This document shows positions 8,107 to 16,819 of a DNA stretch of 54,550 nucleotides, one piece after another. The notes under the pieces were generated by a model. It saw only the letters and a program-made list of their open reading frames with translations, did no database searches and was not told the DNA's origin. Both the position numbers and the translations under genes were made by a program. Numbering within the stretch: position 1 is the stretch's first letter; every line of letters starts with the position of its first letter. Source of the stretch: Patescibacteria group bacterium (GTDB lineage: Bacteria > Patescibacteriota > Minisyncoccia > Phycocordibacterales > JANLHH01); assembly GCA_038063375.1 (NCBI GenBank), contig JBBTVG010000002.1, positions 1-54,550 on the forward strand. Reading direction: 5' to 3'.

Positions 8107-8136
8107 AAAAACCTCCGCTGCAAGGCGGAGGTTTTT
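8107..8136 (+). terminator. rnpB terminator
   Basis: CCTCCGC/GCGGAGG stem (8112-8118/8125-8131) with a 6-nt loop, preceded by five A and followed by five T. Confidence 0.9.
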
Positions 8137-8163
8137 GCTGATATCGCTATGTTGCGTTTTGAT

Positions 8164-10443
8164 CTATATCTCGCACACGCCGGCAACACAAGCAAGTTCT
8201 TTTTTCACTTCCGTGGCGTCGGACTTTTCGTGGAGAACGATCTTTGAAAAATCAATTGTGCCGAAGCGCTTCACCATTTCATCATATCGCTTCTTATCAA
8301 TGGCCTCGTACGGCGCAAGCTGATAGACATGATTATCACGCGGGAGGAATGAAAGACCGCCGATTAGATCCCAGTTCTCATAAAGCCAGTTGGCTACTCC
8401 CACCCATTCGTTTTCTCCAACCGAGATAGTGATGGAAGGGTTGTGCTCGGTATAACTTTGTTTCACTTTTTTCCAGTGGTCAAGCTGGTCAAAAGCCGAC
8501 AAGTGATCTTTAAAGATGGAATGTGCGGGCGCCTTGACCGGAAATTCAATCACATAGGTATTTGCCGTTTCCATTGACTGTCCAACCTCGGGATAGTACA
8601 AAACCCCCTGCTCTTTCATCATGGCGAAAAGCGGATCATGAGCGGCGATGCGCACTCGGCGAATATAGTATTCGGAATGTCGCGGGTGCATGCCTGAAGA
8701 GGAATCCACAAGCTGTGAAAGCGTGCCTGAAGGCTTCACAGCCGTGATGCATGTTGATTGATTGGTGCCAAAACGCTCTGCGTACTTTTTATTTACTTTG
8801 ATCGTTTCCTCTTTGAGTTTCGCCAATACCTCCGGATCACGCGCTACCGGAGAGTCCCACTGCCCCGTGATGGAGACACCGAGTAGTCGTTCTTTCTCGC
8901 AATTCTCTTTCCACTCTTTTGAAAGGTAAGGAAAATACGTCAATGTTGACTGATAGGTGCCCAAAATGGTGGCGACTCGTATCTTCCGAAGTAAAGATTC
9001 CTTGGTATCTTCGGGACGAGCGACTACCTCCGAGAGGTTGCAAAACTGCTTTGACTGCAGCAATATCTCGCCGCAAGGGTTGGTGCCGATAGGTCGCACA
9101 TCCCCCTTGAGTGCCTTCAAGCGGCGTTCGGGGAGCGTTTTGTGCAAACTCCCCCTGTTGAAAATACCACGTTCGCCTGAACCGCTTTTCATAAGCGCGA
9201 TCCATTCGTCCAGAAATTCCTCATTCGTTGGCTTTTCCATGTATACGGCAGAGTTGTTCGCCATAGAGCGTTGCGGTTCCGTCAAATAGAACTGGCCTTT
9301 CTTCGCGTCACGCATCTTCACGTCGTCAAGATCGGAAAGAGAGATAAGCGCGCTTCTGCGCACGCCGCCGGCAACAACAACTTCGCCAATCTTGCAGATA
9401 ATATCGTGTACATCAATATTGGAGAGTCTTCTTCCTTGTTTATTCAGTATCTTCGCGCGCGTAAAGGAGAGCACGCTTCGCAGAGGTTCGGGTCCGGAAG
9501 AGCGCCCGCCCATGGTCTTTAATTTCGCACCCGCCGCGCGGAGCTTCCCAAAATCAAAGTCCACGTCTTTGCCGCCAAACCACGTCTTCATGCCATACAC
9601 GAGCGAATCAGCCCACCCTTCTTTCGTGTCCGGAATAACATGAGTCGGTAATTTTTTGCTCGTCTGGAATTTGATCTGCGGAAGCTGCTGTACGTTATAA
9701 CTCTCGGCGGCAAATCCGGCGCCCGTACCGCACATCAAAATATACATGATCTCGCCAAAATCCTGCAGTTTAGTGGGCGCGATGAACGAACAGTTGTAGG
9801 CGCACACATTTGTTCTGCGCGTGGCAGGTCCCGCAAACTGAAGTAGTCGCATGGACGGCATCGCTTCATGATTGAGAATCGCTTCGCGTACTTCTTTGTA
9901 TTCTTTCGGCTCGAGCTTTTTACCAAGATTTTCTTTCATGAAGTCCATGTAGCGATCCACGGTTTCTATCCATGTCTCGCGTCGCCCCTCATTTTCAATC
10001 CATCGCGCATAGGTGCGATAGAAAACAAACTCGGCAAGTTGGTTGCGAAAATATTTACTGCTCTCTTCGGTAAGTTTTCGCACGTGCTCGGGAACAGCGA
10101 TCCCTTCCGCGCGCGCTTGCGCTCTTTTCTCGCGGTACAAGATATACGCCTTTGCGGTATCGGCAAAATCCTCCCAAATGAGCTCACGCTCCACCGTGTC
10201 TTGGATCTCTTCCACCAAAGGAGTGTAGAGGCTGTCTTTGATGTTGGATTTATAAAGGTGCAGCACCACTTTTTCAGCGATCCGGTGCGCGTCAAATTCG
10301 TTTCCTTCCCCGGTAACTTTCATCGCTTTCCCAACGGCGTCGGAAATTCTTGTGATATCAAACGAGACAACAGTGCCGTCTCGTTTTTTGACCCTTTTTA
10401 AGAGCTTCGTGATATTTTTCGCTGCCTCCACGCCTTTGACCAT
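8164..10443 (-). CDS. nrdJ: adenosylcobalamin-dependent ribonucleoside-triphosphate reductase
   Basis: This 759-aa class II reductase makes deoxynucleotides using a radical from adenosylcobalamin. An ATP-cone regulatory domain comes first (about residues 15-105). The catalytic barrel contains NPCGEI (455-460) and QFCNLSE, with C457 and C468 spaced 11 apart like C408/C419 of the Lactobacillus leichmannii enzyme; C218 (NCSF) likely matches its C119. The C-terminal pair C752/C757 has the CX4C spacing of the thiol shuttle. It needs a thioredoxin- or glutaredoxin-like reductant; a candidate is at 265-504. No cobalamin synthesis or uptake gene and no B12 riboswitch is seen here. Confidence 0.94.
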   Translation of the reverse strand: MVKGVEAAKNITKLLKRVKKRDGTVVSFDITRISDAVGKAMKVTGEGNEFDAHRIAEKVVLHLYKSNIKDSLYTPLVEEIQDTVERELIWEDFADTAKAYILYREKRAQARAEGIAVPEHVRKLTEESSKYFRNQLAEFVFYRTYARWIENEGRRETWIETVDRYMDFMKENLGKKLEPKEYKEVREAILNHEAMPSMRLLQFAGPATRRTNVCAYNCSFIAPTKLQDFGEIMYILMCGTGAGFAAESYNVQQLPQIKFQTSKKLPTHVIPDTKEGWADSLVYGMKTWFGGKDVDFDFGKLRAAGAKLKTMGGRSSGPEPLRSVLSFTRAKILNKQGRRLSNIDVHDIICKIGEVVVAGGVRRSALISLSDLDDVKMRDAKKGQFYLTEPQRSMANNSAVYMEKPTNEEFLDEWIALMKSGSGERGIFNRGSLHKTLPERRLKALKGDVRPIGTNPCGEILLQSKQFCNLSEVVARPEDTKESLLRKIRVATILGTYQSTLTYFPYLSKEWKENCEKERLLGVSITGQWDSPVARDPEVLAKLKEETIKVNKKYAERFGTNQSTCITAVKPSGTLSQLVDSSSGMHPRHSEYYIRRVRIAAHDPLFAMMKEQGVLYYPEVGQSMETANTYVIEFPVKAPAHSIFKDHLSAFDQLDHWKKVKQSYTEHNPSITISVGENEWVGVANWLYENWDLIGGLSFLPRDNHVYQLAPYEAIDKKRYDEMVKRFGTIDFSKIVLHEKSDATEVKKELACVAGVCEI

Positions 10444-10597
10444 ACTTTTTGAGTGTCTTCCCCTTACCCCACTACCCGGAAAGGATGAGGAGCACTGAAC
10501 AGACGAGAATTAATTATTAATGAGTTTCGTACACTCATTGTATCGCAGGTTGCTCCCGTAAAAAAAGTGGATAACTCTAAAAATGAGTGACAAAAGA

Positions 10598-10630
10598 TAA
10601 AAAGGGACGTCTGTAAAGACGCCTCTTTGT
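10598..10630 (-). terminator. probable terminator of the M16 peptidase operon
   Basis: The imperfect hairpin GGACGTCT/AGACGCCT (10605-10612/10617-10624) is followed on the minus strand by CCCTTTTTATC. It lies about 45 nt past the end of the second M16 gene. One internal mismatch lowers certainty. Confidence 0.6.
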
Positions 10631-10675
10631 TTCACATTGTTCTGTTTGCGTTATTCGCATCGGTTTTTGAAGACA

Positions 10676-11998
10676 TTACCTTTTCTTGTTTTTTGAACCG
10701 ATCGTCCCTACGGTGATCTGGACCACATGTTGCGGGTTCATGTATCGCAAAATGGCGCGATTCACCTGGCTTTGCGTGATAGCGTTGATGAGAGCTGGAA
10801 AATGGTCAAGGAAACCCCTCTCTCTGCCCTCTTCTTTGTTGTTTAAGACAAGAGCGGCCAATTCGTGCGTGCTCTCAAGACTCACATCAAAAGAACCTAT
10901 TATGGTTTCTTTGCGTTCACGCAATTCTTTGGCACTTATTCCTTTTTTCACAAAGTGAGAGAGCTCTTCTCTTGTCGCATCCTCTCCTTTTTGCAACAAT
11001 GCTGGAGCAAAACTTCCATTGATGAACCAGAAACCGTCAGCACCACTCTCGGTACCGACAAGCCGTGAATAAATACTGTATGTTAACCCCTGTCTTTCGC
11101 GTACCTCCATCATCAAGCGTGCACAAAAATCTCCACCAAGTGCCTGCACGCCAAGCAATAAGGGATAATAATCGGGATGAGTATTATTAATACCGACAGA
11201 CTGCCCCATCAATACATTCACGCTTGTCTTGTCGGGAATATACACTCTCTCTTTTTTTCCGCGAGATACAATTTTTCTCTGGTAGGAACCCTGAAGCGGC
11301 ACGAGTGGGGATTGCCGCCATCCACTAAAGATATGTTTCACTTTTTTTTCTACTTCTTTATGGGACACGTCGCCAACAGCAACAAGATTGCCTGATCCAA
11401 ATCCATAATTCTTTTTATGAAATTCTTTGAGCGCGTGCACCTTTGTCTGCTTGATCGCTGTTATTAATTCTGGAATACCTAATTGATAATTTGGGTGATC
11501 TTTGGGAAACAACGATTGAGAAAGAGCGATAGCCCCGACTTTTTCCGTATCTTCTTTCGCAAGCGAGAGCTCCGCGATCAACCGCTTTTGTATGATCGCG
11601 AACTCGGCCGCTCCAAACTTTGGAGAGCGCAGTTGTTCGGAGAGGAGTGCGAGCACTTTTTCAATATCCTTGCTCATGCACCTTACCGTAAAATTCACCC
11701 TGAACTCACTGGAAGAAAATTGAATGGACGCGCCAAAATGTTCAAGTTCATCATTGATGGCGTTTTTATCTTTTTTTACGGTACCTTGGTCAAGCATCGC
11801 CACCACCAGGTCAGCAAGTGCGGGGTTTTCTTTTGGGCTATACATGCGCCCTCCTAACATACTCCCCATGATGATGACGATCCTTTCCGCGCTATTTTTC
11901 AGGGTAAAGAGGTGCATTCCTTCCACGGGAGTACTTTCCTTGATGTGCTCGGAGATATGCACTCCCCCTTTATGCGATTGTGTAGCTTGATCTTTCAT
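10676..11998 (-). CDS. M16-family peptidase homologue, catalytically degenerate subunit
   Basis: The 440-aa protein has the two-lobed M16 (pitrilysin/MPP-like) fold and the C-lobe signature around RQGLTYSIYSR. The zinc motif HXXEH of the N-lobe is replaced by ADLVVAML, so it cannot bind catalytic zinc by the usual residues. In the M16B subfamily an inactive subunit with the R/Y pair partners an active one. Here the active subunit is encoded directly upstream, 9 nt away, so a heterodimer is the likely product. Substrates are unknown; there is no evident signal peptide. Confidence 0.85.
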   Translation of the reverse strand: MKDQATQSHKGGVHISEHIKESTPVEGMHLFTLKNSAERIVIIMGSMLGGRMYSPKENPALADLVVAMLDQGTVKKDKNAINDELEHFGASIQFSSSEFRVNFTVRCMSKDIEKVLALLSEQLRSPKFGAAEFAIIQKRLIAELSLAKEDTEKVGAIALSQSLFPKDHPNYQLGIPELITAIKQTKVHALKEFHKKNYGFGSGNLVAVGDVSHKEVEKKVKHIFSGWRQSPLVPLQGSYQRKIVSRGKKERVYIPDKTSVNVLMGQSVGINNTHPDYYPLLLGVQALGGDFCARLMMEVRERQGLTYSIYSRLVGTESGADGFWFINGSFAPALLQKGEDATREELSHFVKKGISAKELRERKETIIGSFDVSLESTHELAALVLNNKEEGRERGFLDHFPALINAITQSQVNRAILRYMNPQHVVQITVGTIGSKNKKR

Positions 11999-12007
11999 AA
12001 AAACCTG

Positions 12008-13324
12008 TTATTTTGCAACGAAATATCCAATCGTGCTTTGATCGTCTGTGAGATATTTTCTTGCAACATCTCTTACCTGTTTCGCGGTCACCGCGCCGAT
12101 CTTTGCGGGAAGATTCGTGAAGAATGTCCAGTCCCCTATTGCCAGCGCTTCATTGAGACTTCCCGCCATCGTGTATGATCCGTCCCGAGCAAATAAAATA
12201 CTTGATTGCAACTGCGCGATGGCGCGCTTGAGCTCGGAAGAACTGATCTCCTCGTGTTTGATTTTTTCGTACTCCCGCACTACCGCATCCTCTACTTTTT
12301 TGGGAGACGTCCCTGGAGTAAGAAAAGCGTACGTGATAAATAAACCCGGATCACGAAATGGATGGTCGGACATATCCACACTCGTGGCAAATCCCTTGTC
12401 TACCAGAGAGCGATACAACCTGCTCCCCTTGCTTCCTCCCAACAATTGCGAGAGCACTAAAAGCGCGCACGTGTCCTTGTGCAGGCCTTCGGGAGTTTTG
12501 TGCGCGACACCGACAATGTTCGTCTGTCCTTGACGTTCCACTCTGACCCGTCTTTGCCCTCGTTGCCTCGGCTCTTTGGTATACACATCCGGAATTTCAT
12601 GCGGCGCGCGTTTGTGTACGCCAAAGTATTTTTTCACCAGCGCCAAAATGTTCACTCTATCAATGTCGCCGATGACCGTGACCGTCGCGTTATTGGGCCA
12701 ATAAAAGGTGTCGTAGAATTTTTTTAACCGTTCAATGGAAACATGTTCAATGTCCGATTTCCATCCGATGGTCGGATGGTGGTATGGATGCGCTTGGTAC
12801 GCGGAAGCCCAGATGTCCCTATCAACCGCTTCAATGGGGTTGTTCTCTCCGCGCTCAAATTCATTGCGCACGACGGTCATTTCCAACTGCCGGTCTTCCT
12901 CTTTGATGAAGGCGTTGCGCATCCGGTCTGCTTCAAACGCGATCGCGGTTTCCACATACTGCACCGGTACTGTTTCAAAATAATTGGTGCGATCAAGCCA
13001 TGTGGTCGCGTTCAATCTCGCCCCTTTGGTTTGCAATAAATTCCAAATTTGTTTTTTGTTTTTCTTGTTATATTTTTTGGATCCCTTAAACATGAGATGT
13101 TCAAGGAGATGCGTCGCGCCGGTATGGCCGAGGGCCTCGTTGCGTGAGCCCACATGATAGGTGACCATCACCGTTGCCACGGGAGCAAAATGATCTTCCT
13201 TCAAAAGCACTCGAAGACCATTTGAATTCAATGTGTATTCATCGATCCCACCGGCAGACCTTTTGTAGGTATATCCCTCTCTGGCAGAAATTCCTTTTGT
13301 TTTATTTGTTTTCTTTGTGGTCAT
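12008..13324 (-). CDS. M16-family zinc metallopeptidase, active subunit
   Basis: The 438-aa protein carries the inverted zinc motif HLLEH (72-76) and the third ligand in VVRNEFE (E155), as in processing-peptidase-like M16B enzymes. It should degrade or process peptides together with the degenerate subunit encoded next. The start at ATG 13324 is chosen because a TATAAT box lies 37 nt upstream and the family homology begins soon after. A longer in-frame version from 13447 would overlap the promoter and start of divergent lnt, and is rejected. Confidence 0.9.
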   Translation of the reverse strand: MTTKKTNKTKGISAREGYTYKRSAGGIDEYTLNSNGLRVLLKEDHFAPVATVMVTYHVGSRNEALGHTGATHLLEHLMFKGSKKYNKKNKKQIWNLLQTKGARLNATTWLDRTNYFETVPVQYVETAIAFEADRMRNAFIKEEDRQLEMTVVRNEFERGENNPIEAVDRDIWASAYQAHPYHHPTIGWKSDIEHVSIERLKKFYDTFYWPNNATVTVIGDIDRVNILALVKKYFGVHKRAPHEIPDVYTKEPRQRGQRRVRVERQGQTNIVGVAHKTPEGLHKDTCALLVLSQLLGGSKGSRLYRSLVDKGFATSVDMSDHPFRDPGLFITYAFLTPGTSPKKVEDAVVREYEKIKHEEISSSELKRAIAQLQSSILFARDGSYTMAGSLNEALAIGDWTFFTNLPAKIGAVTAKQVRDVARKYLTDDQSTIGYFVAK

Positions 13325-13360
13325 GGACGTTCGCGGGGCTTTTTTCGGTATTGTTGAGGT

Positions 13361-13366
13361 ATTATA
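13361..13366 (-). promoter_or_regulatory. -10 box of the M16 operon
   Basis: A perfect TATAAT on the minus strand, 37 nt upstream of the chosen ATG at 13324. The -35 region (TTTCAA at 17 bp spacing) is weak. It supports the shorter start of the active M16 subunit. Confidence 0.55.
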
Positions 13367-13409
13367 TCCTTTGTGCGGAGCTTTTGAAAGCAGATGTTTC
13401 AAGAGTGAA

Positions 13410-13438
13410 TTGAGCGTGAAATTCACGCGTGATATAAT
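13410..13438 (+). promoter_or_regulatory. lnt promoter with very short leader
   Basis: TTGAGC (13410-13415), a 17-bp spacer and TATAAT (13433-13438) predict transcription from about 13445, only about 8 nt before the ATG at 13453. The mRNA would have almost no leader, which fits the absence of a Shine-Dalgarno site and excludes the TTG at 13438 as start. Confidence 0.75.
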
Positions 13439-13452
13439 TGCTCTCATATATT

Positions 13453-14952
13453 ATGCATACCATTAAAGAACTTGGTGGCGGAAAATTATTTATCCTTCCT
13501 GTCATTTCCGGCGTTCTTCTCGCGTTTACTTTGCCGCCATTTAATCTCACGTGGCTGGTGTGGTATTCTCTTATTCCTCTCTTTCTGTTCATCAATACTT
13601 CAGGCATTTCTTCCAAAAAAGTATTCTGGGGCGGAGTGGTCGCCGGAGTGATCTACTTCGGAAAAGTGACGTACCCTCTCCTTTCGCTCAACGCGTGGGG
13701 GTGGCTTAAAGTCAGCGGAATCCTCTGGGAGAACAAAATACTGATCCTCTTTCTTATCCTCTCTGCGGCAGTTTTATTCAGCGGCATACTGTTGGGACTT
13801 TTTTCCCTTCTCTTTAAGAGGATCACGCGGGAAGACTTTTCTCCGATTGCCCCCCTGACCATTCTGCCACTGTGTTGGATCTTGTTCGAATACCTGCGAG
13901 CAAAAATATCCCTCGGATTCACATGGGGAAATCTCGGCTACGCGCTTCATGATTCTCCATTTCTTCTCCAGCTTTCAGTTTTCGGAGGAGTCTACGTGTT
14001 AAGTGTTTTGGTGGTTTTCGTGAATATCATTCTTTTTTTCATTGCCCGAGAAACTCTGCATCATATCGGCAAAATGAAAGGCGTCAATTTGTTCCACGCG
14101 ATGTGCGGCTCTTTCTTTCGGAATCCTCATCTCTACGTCTTCATAGGTATTATTCTCTTTGCGAACGTGTATGGGTACTTCTCAATAAAAAATCTCCCAA
14201 CCATACTGCCTCAATCTTATCTGTCCATTGCTCTCGTACAGCCGGGACGTGATTATGTTGCCGAAAATGAGCCACGCGTCTTGCGAGATATCACAAAAGC
14301 ACTGAGGAAAAACCCCGCGATGATACTCATTCCCGAAAGTGCTTTTCCTTCAATTCTCCTCAACGAAGATACGGGGGAACCTCAAAAACACACGGAAACA
14401 ACACAACCGGCGGTAAGGAGCTCATATCAACACCTCATTGATCTGTCGGAAACGTACTCCGACACTTCGTTCGTTGTTGGGTTAGTGAGCATGCAAGACA
14501 AATCCCGCTACAGCTCTCTGGTAGTGCTGGAGGGTGGGCATATCACAAGTATCTATCACAAAAGAATACTGTTCCCGTTCTCAGAACGGTCAGTCGCTTG
14601 GTTTCCCTTTAAGACAGTCGGAGCGCTTGCGGAGGGAGAAAACGCCAAAGGGATAACCATAAAGGGAGATGCTGTTTCAGCTCTCATCTGTTCGGAAATT
14701 CTGTTCCCTAAACTTATCAAGAGCGATACATCTCGCTTTATTGTTGCCATAGGAACCGACGGCGTGTTTGACAGTCCTCTCGTTGCGGAACAAAATCACA
14801 TCATCGCAAAATTCGCCGCGGTTTCCACGCGGAAGTATCTTTTGCGAGCCATGAAAACCGGCGTCTCAAGCATTATTGATCCCTCCGGAAGAGACCTTGT
14901 CCGGTCGCGTTCGCAAGAAAAAGAATTACTCTACGGAGAGATCTTCCCTTGA
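13453..14952 (+). CDS. lnt: apolipoprotein N-acyltransferase
   Basis: Lnt adds the third acyl chain to the N-terminal cysteine of lipoproteins at the outer face of the cytoplasmic membrane. The 499-aa product has about six N-terminal membrane helices (residues 10-240) followed by a nitrilase/CN-hydrolase domain. The catalytic triad is visible as E295 (IPESAFP), K370 (YHKRILFPF) and C413 (ICSEILFP), with spacings close to E. coli E267-K335-C387. The gene ends 25 bp before the first copy of the tRNA-Ser 3' end. Confidence 0.92.
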   Translation: MHTIKELGGGKLFILPVISGVLLAFTLPPFNLTWLVWYSLIPLFLFINTSGISSKKVFWGGVVAGVIYFGKVTYPLLSLNAWGWLKVSGILWENKILILFLILSAAVLFSGILLGLFSLLFKRITREDFSPIAPLTILPLCWILFEYLRAKISLGFTWGNLGYALHDSPFLLQLSVFGGVYVLSVLVVFVNIILFFIARETLHHIGKMKGVNLFHAMCGSFFRNPHLYVFIGIILFANVYGYFSIKNLPTILPQSYLSIALVQPGRDYVAENEPRVLRDITKALRKNPAMILIPESAFPSILLNEDTGEPQKHTETTQPAVRSSYQHLIDLSETYSDTSFVVGLVSMQDKSRYSSLVVLEGGHITSIYHKRILFPFSERSVAWFPFKTVGALAEGENAKGITIKGDAVSALICSEILFPKLIKSDTSRFIVAIGTDGVFDSPLVAEQNHIIAKFAAVSTRKYLLRAMKTGVSSIIDPSGRDLVRSRSQEKELLYGEIFP

Positions 14953-14977
14953 TATATCTTACTCGCTTTCACACACG

Positions 14978-14998
14978 TGGCGGAGGAGACAGGATTTG
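14978..14998 (-). repeat. stray copy of tRNA-Ser 3' end (attL-like)
   Basis: Identical over 21 nt to 17362-17382 and in the same orientation as the tRNA-Ser gene. The next bases differ. It has no other tRNA arms around it, so it is not a functional tRNA. Confidence 0.85.
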
Positions 14999-15130
14999 GT
15001 CAGGAATCCGTTAAAATTATATTCACTTCGCTCATTAATTTTATACGGCTCACGACCCTGACTCGGCGGTATGAAAAATTTTTCAAATTTTTCTCCGCCT
15101 CCGTCTTTCAAATCCAGCCCCCCACAATCG

Positions 15131-15183
15131 ACTGGCTATATTAACCATACCTCCAAGTATTCGGTATGGTTAATATAGCCAGT
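15131..15183. repeat. 21-bp perfect hairpin
   Basis: The arms 15131-15151 and 15163-15183 are perfect reverse complements with an 11-nt loop. There is no T-run on either side, so it is not a typical terminator. It could be the end of a small transposable unit, a recombination site or an RNA structure. Confidence 0.85.
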
Positions 15184-15362
15184 GCGGAGAGGGTGTCCTA
15201 AACTTTGAACCAAAACTTCTTATAAAACACTTAACTTTCAGGACCCTTGATCCGATTATAAAGCAATTACGGGCTATATTCAAAGTTCATCCTGAATGGT
15301 TTGAAGTGTCGAAGCCAAAGTTTGGTAAGGGAAAGAATGAAGTCATCTACTCAACTTTTTAA
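15180..15362 (+). pseudogene. decayed C-terminal coding fragment
   Basis: One frame stays open for about 60 codons up to a TAA at 15360-15362 and reads like natural protein (for example LDPIIKQLRAIFKVHPEW and KFGKGKNEVIYSTF). No start codon or ribosome-binding site precedes it, and the 21-bp hairpin interrupts the frame upstream. The parent family is not recognised. It may be what is left of a mobility or cargo gene of the island. Confidence 0.4.
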
Positions 15363-15381
15363 CTAAAAAATAACTTAGCAA

Positions 15382-16812
15382 CTATTCCTCAGATGGGTAA
15401 ATAATTTGAGCACCACCCGTGCTACCAATAGCTTGTATATCCCTATCAGTAATTGCGGAATACCTTACATCCGGAAGTTTTTGTGAAGAAGTGAGTCGTC
15501 TTTTTAATTCATCAGTATCAGTAATTTCCAAAGCATGACATAACTGCATTGCTTTCGGATAATCAACAGCTTCTGATATAAAGACTGGAGTGTCTTGCAT
15601 GTATATAACGGAATGAGGATACCATTTCAAATAATATTCACCATTTGAGGTTCCTTTGCCATGTAAGTACAGAAAAAAATCTGCTTGCATAAAATCTTTA
15701 AACGGAATAGTGGTCGAGAGTTCTTCTTTTTCATGCCGAGTTTTTAATAAATCAGCTTGCAGTGATACTCTTTGTGGATTTCTTCTCTTACTCTCCTCAG
15801 AAAGTAGAGGAGAATAATGTGCCAGTTCATTCCATCTCTCTTTTCTTTCTTGCGGAGAGTGGCTTGTCGGACCAACTTTTAAGTTCTCTTTTAAAAGTAT
15901 TCCTAATTCTTTGAATTTTTCTTCTCTCAAAAAAGGCACTGCAAAAGAAACAAACAAGTCATGTCCCAGGAATCGAAAAAAATCACCATCTGCGTTTGAT
16001 GTTCTCCCTGATGTATTTGCAGGAGGGTCATATTTTGTAAGAATCTTTCCAAACCACTGAAATATTTCCATTGCCGATTCAGAATCATTCATGAGCACCA
16101 CTGTTTCAGATAGTCTTGCAAATTCTATAGCCACATTTTCTGTTGTTGGTATAGCTGACAACAATTCCTTCACAGTTCCACCGTCTCGAAACATTGGAGG
16201 TTGCAACTTCTCCAATCTAACCAATAAATCAGACAGATACTTCCGTAAATCAATTTTTTTACTTGGAACGTTATTTTTAATAACATCAATTATGCTGGGA
16301 GATATTTCTCTTGGAATCTCATGGGAAAAACCCGAAAGTAATGCTGACTTAAAATCTTTAGCCAATTCTTTTTTAATTGAAGAACGGTCCACAAGAGACT
16401 CAGAACATTCATACGTGATAGTTCTGTGCATTCTTAAGTCAAATGGTAATTTTTCTATCTTACCAAACGCAGTATTAAAAACCAACACTATACGCTCATG
16501 CCCCAATGCTTTCAGGGCATACCCCAATTCTATTAAAACATTCGGATTAGGTACTGCACGCTTTTTCGCACTTCCAATAATGGAGACATCGGCAACAAAT
16601 ATATCCGCTGAATCAATTTTCTTAAAAATGGCTGTTGCAATATTTGGTGCACCAGCTACACCTTGAGTATCTCTGTCGATAACAGGCTCGATATTAGTAT
16701 CTTCATCACTCCCTATTTCTTTGGCAACATCCTTCAAAACACCTTCAATAAGAGTACGATTTGTACCATTAGGTAAATCTGACTGCCAAGAATAAAAGAC
16801 GATCTTTTTCAT
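15382..16812 (-). CDS. TIR-like-domain protein, putative defence effector
   Basis: The 476-aa protein starts with an alpha/beta nucleotide-binding domain (residues 1-150) of the TIR/nucleoside-deoxyribosyltransferase-like type. A first strand ends in FYSWQSD (6-12); then come VADVS (73-77) and NPNVLIELGYAL (89-100), whose E95 occupies the position of the catalytic glutamate in TIR NADases. Proteins with this N-terminus are common in bacterial defence islands, where TIR domains cleave NAD or make signalling nucleotides. The rest (150-476) is not recognised; it is helical at first and later has a WYPHS segment. It lies 7 nt after the membrane-anchored partner gene, so the two form an operon. 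A role in phage defence is inferred from domain and island context. Confidence 0.65.
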   Translation of the reverse strand: MKKIVFYSWQSDLPNGTNRTLIEGVLKDVAKEIGSDEDTNIEPVIDRDTQGVAGAPNIATAIFKKIDSADIFVADVSIIGSAKKRAVPNPNVLIELGYALKALGHERIVLVFNTAFGKIEKLPFDLRMHRTITYECSESLVDRSSIKKELAKDFKSALLSGFSHEIPREISPSIIDVIKNNVPSKKIDLRKYLSDLLVRLEKLQPPMFRDGGTVKELLSAIPTTENVAIEFARLSETVVLMNDSESAMEIFQWFGKILTKYDPPANTSGRTSNADGDFFRFLGHDLFVSFAVPFLREEKFKELGILLKENLKVGPTSHSPQERKERWNELAHYSPLLSEESKRRNPQRVSLQADLLKTRHEKEELSTTIPFKDFMQADFFLYLHGKGTSNGEYYLKWYPHSVIYMQDTPVFISEAVDYPKAMQLCHALEITDTDELKRRLTSSQKLPDVRYSAITDRDIQAIGSTGGAQIIYPSEE

Positions 16813-16819
16813 AGAGAAA

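Larger units (their letters stand above)
14999..15381. other. 383-bp intergenic region inside the island
   Basis: There is no complete gene. It contains an AT-rich inverted repeat around GAAAAATTTTTCAAATTTTTC (15073-15093), a 21-bp perfect hairpin (15131-15183), a tRNA-T-loop-like string ending in CCCCCCA (about 15108-15123, not a full tRNA) and a coding relic (15180-15362). Confidence 0.7.

Noticed and set aside
10444-10600. Cobalamin riboswitch upstream of nrdJ
   Set aside because: The region is too short and lacks the conserved B12-box and GCCACTG elements.
15100-15125. tRNA-like 3' end (TTTCAAATCC then CCCCCCA) in the island
   Set aside because: Only a T-loop-like string is present; the matching T-stem and acceptor strands are missing, so it cannot be called a tRNA or an att site.
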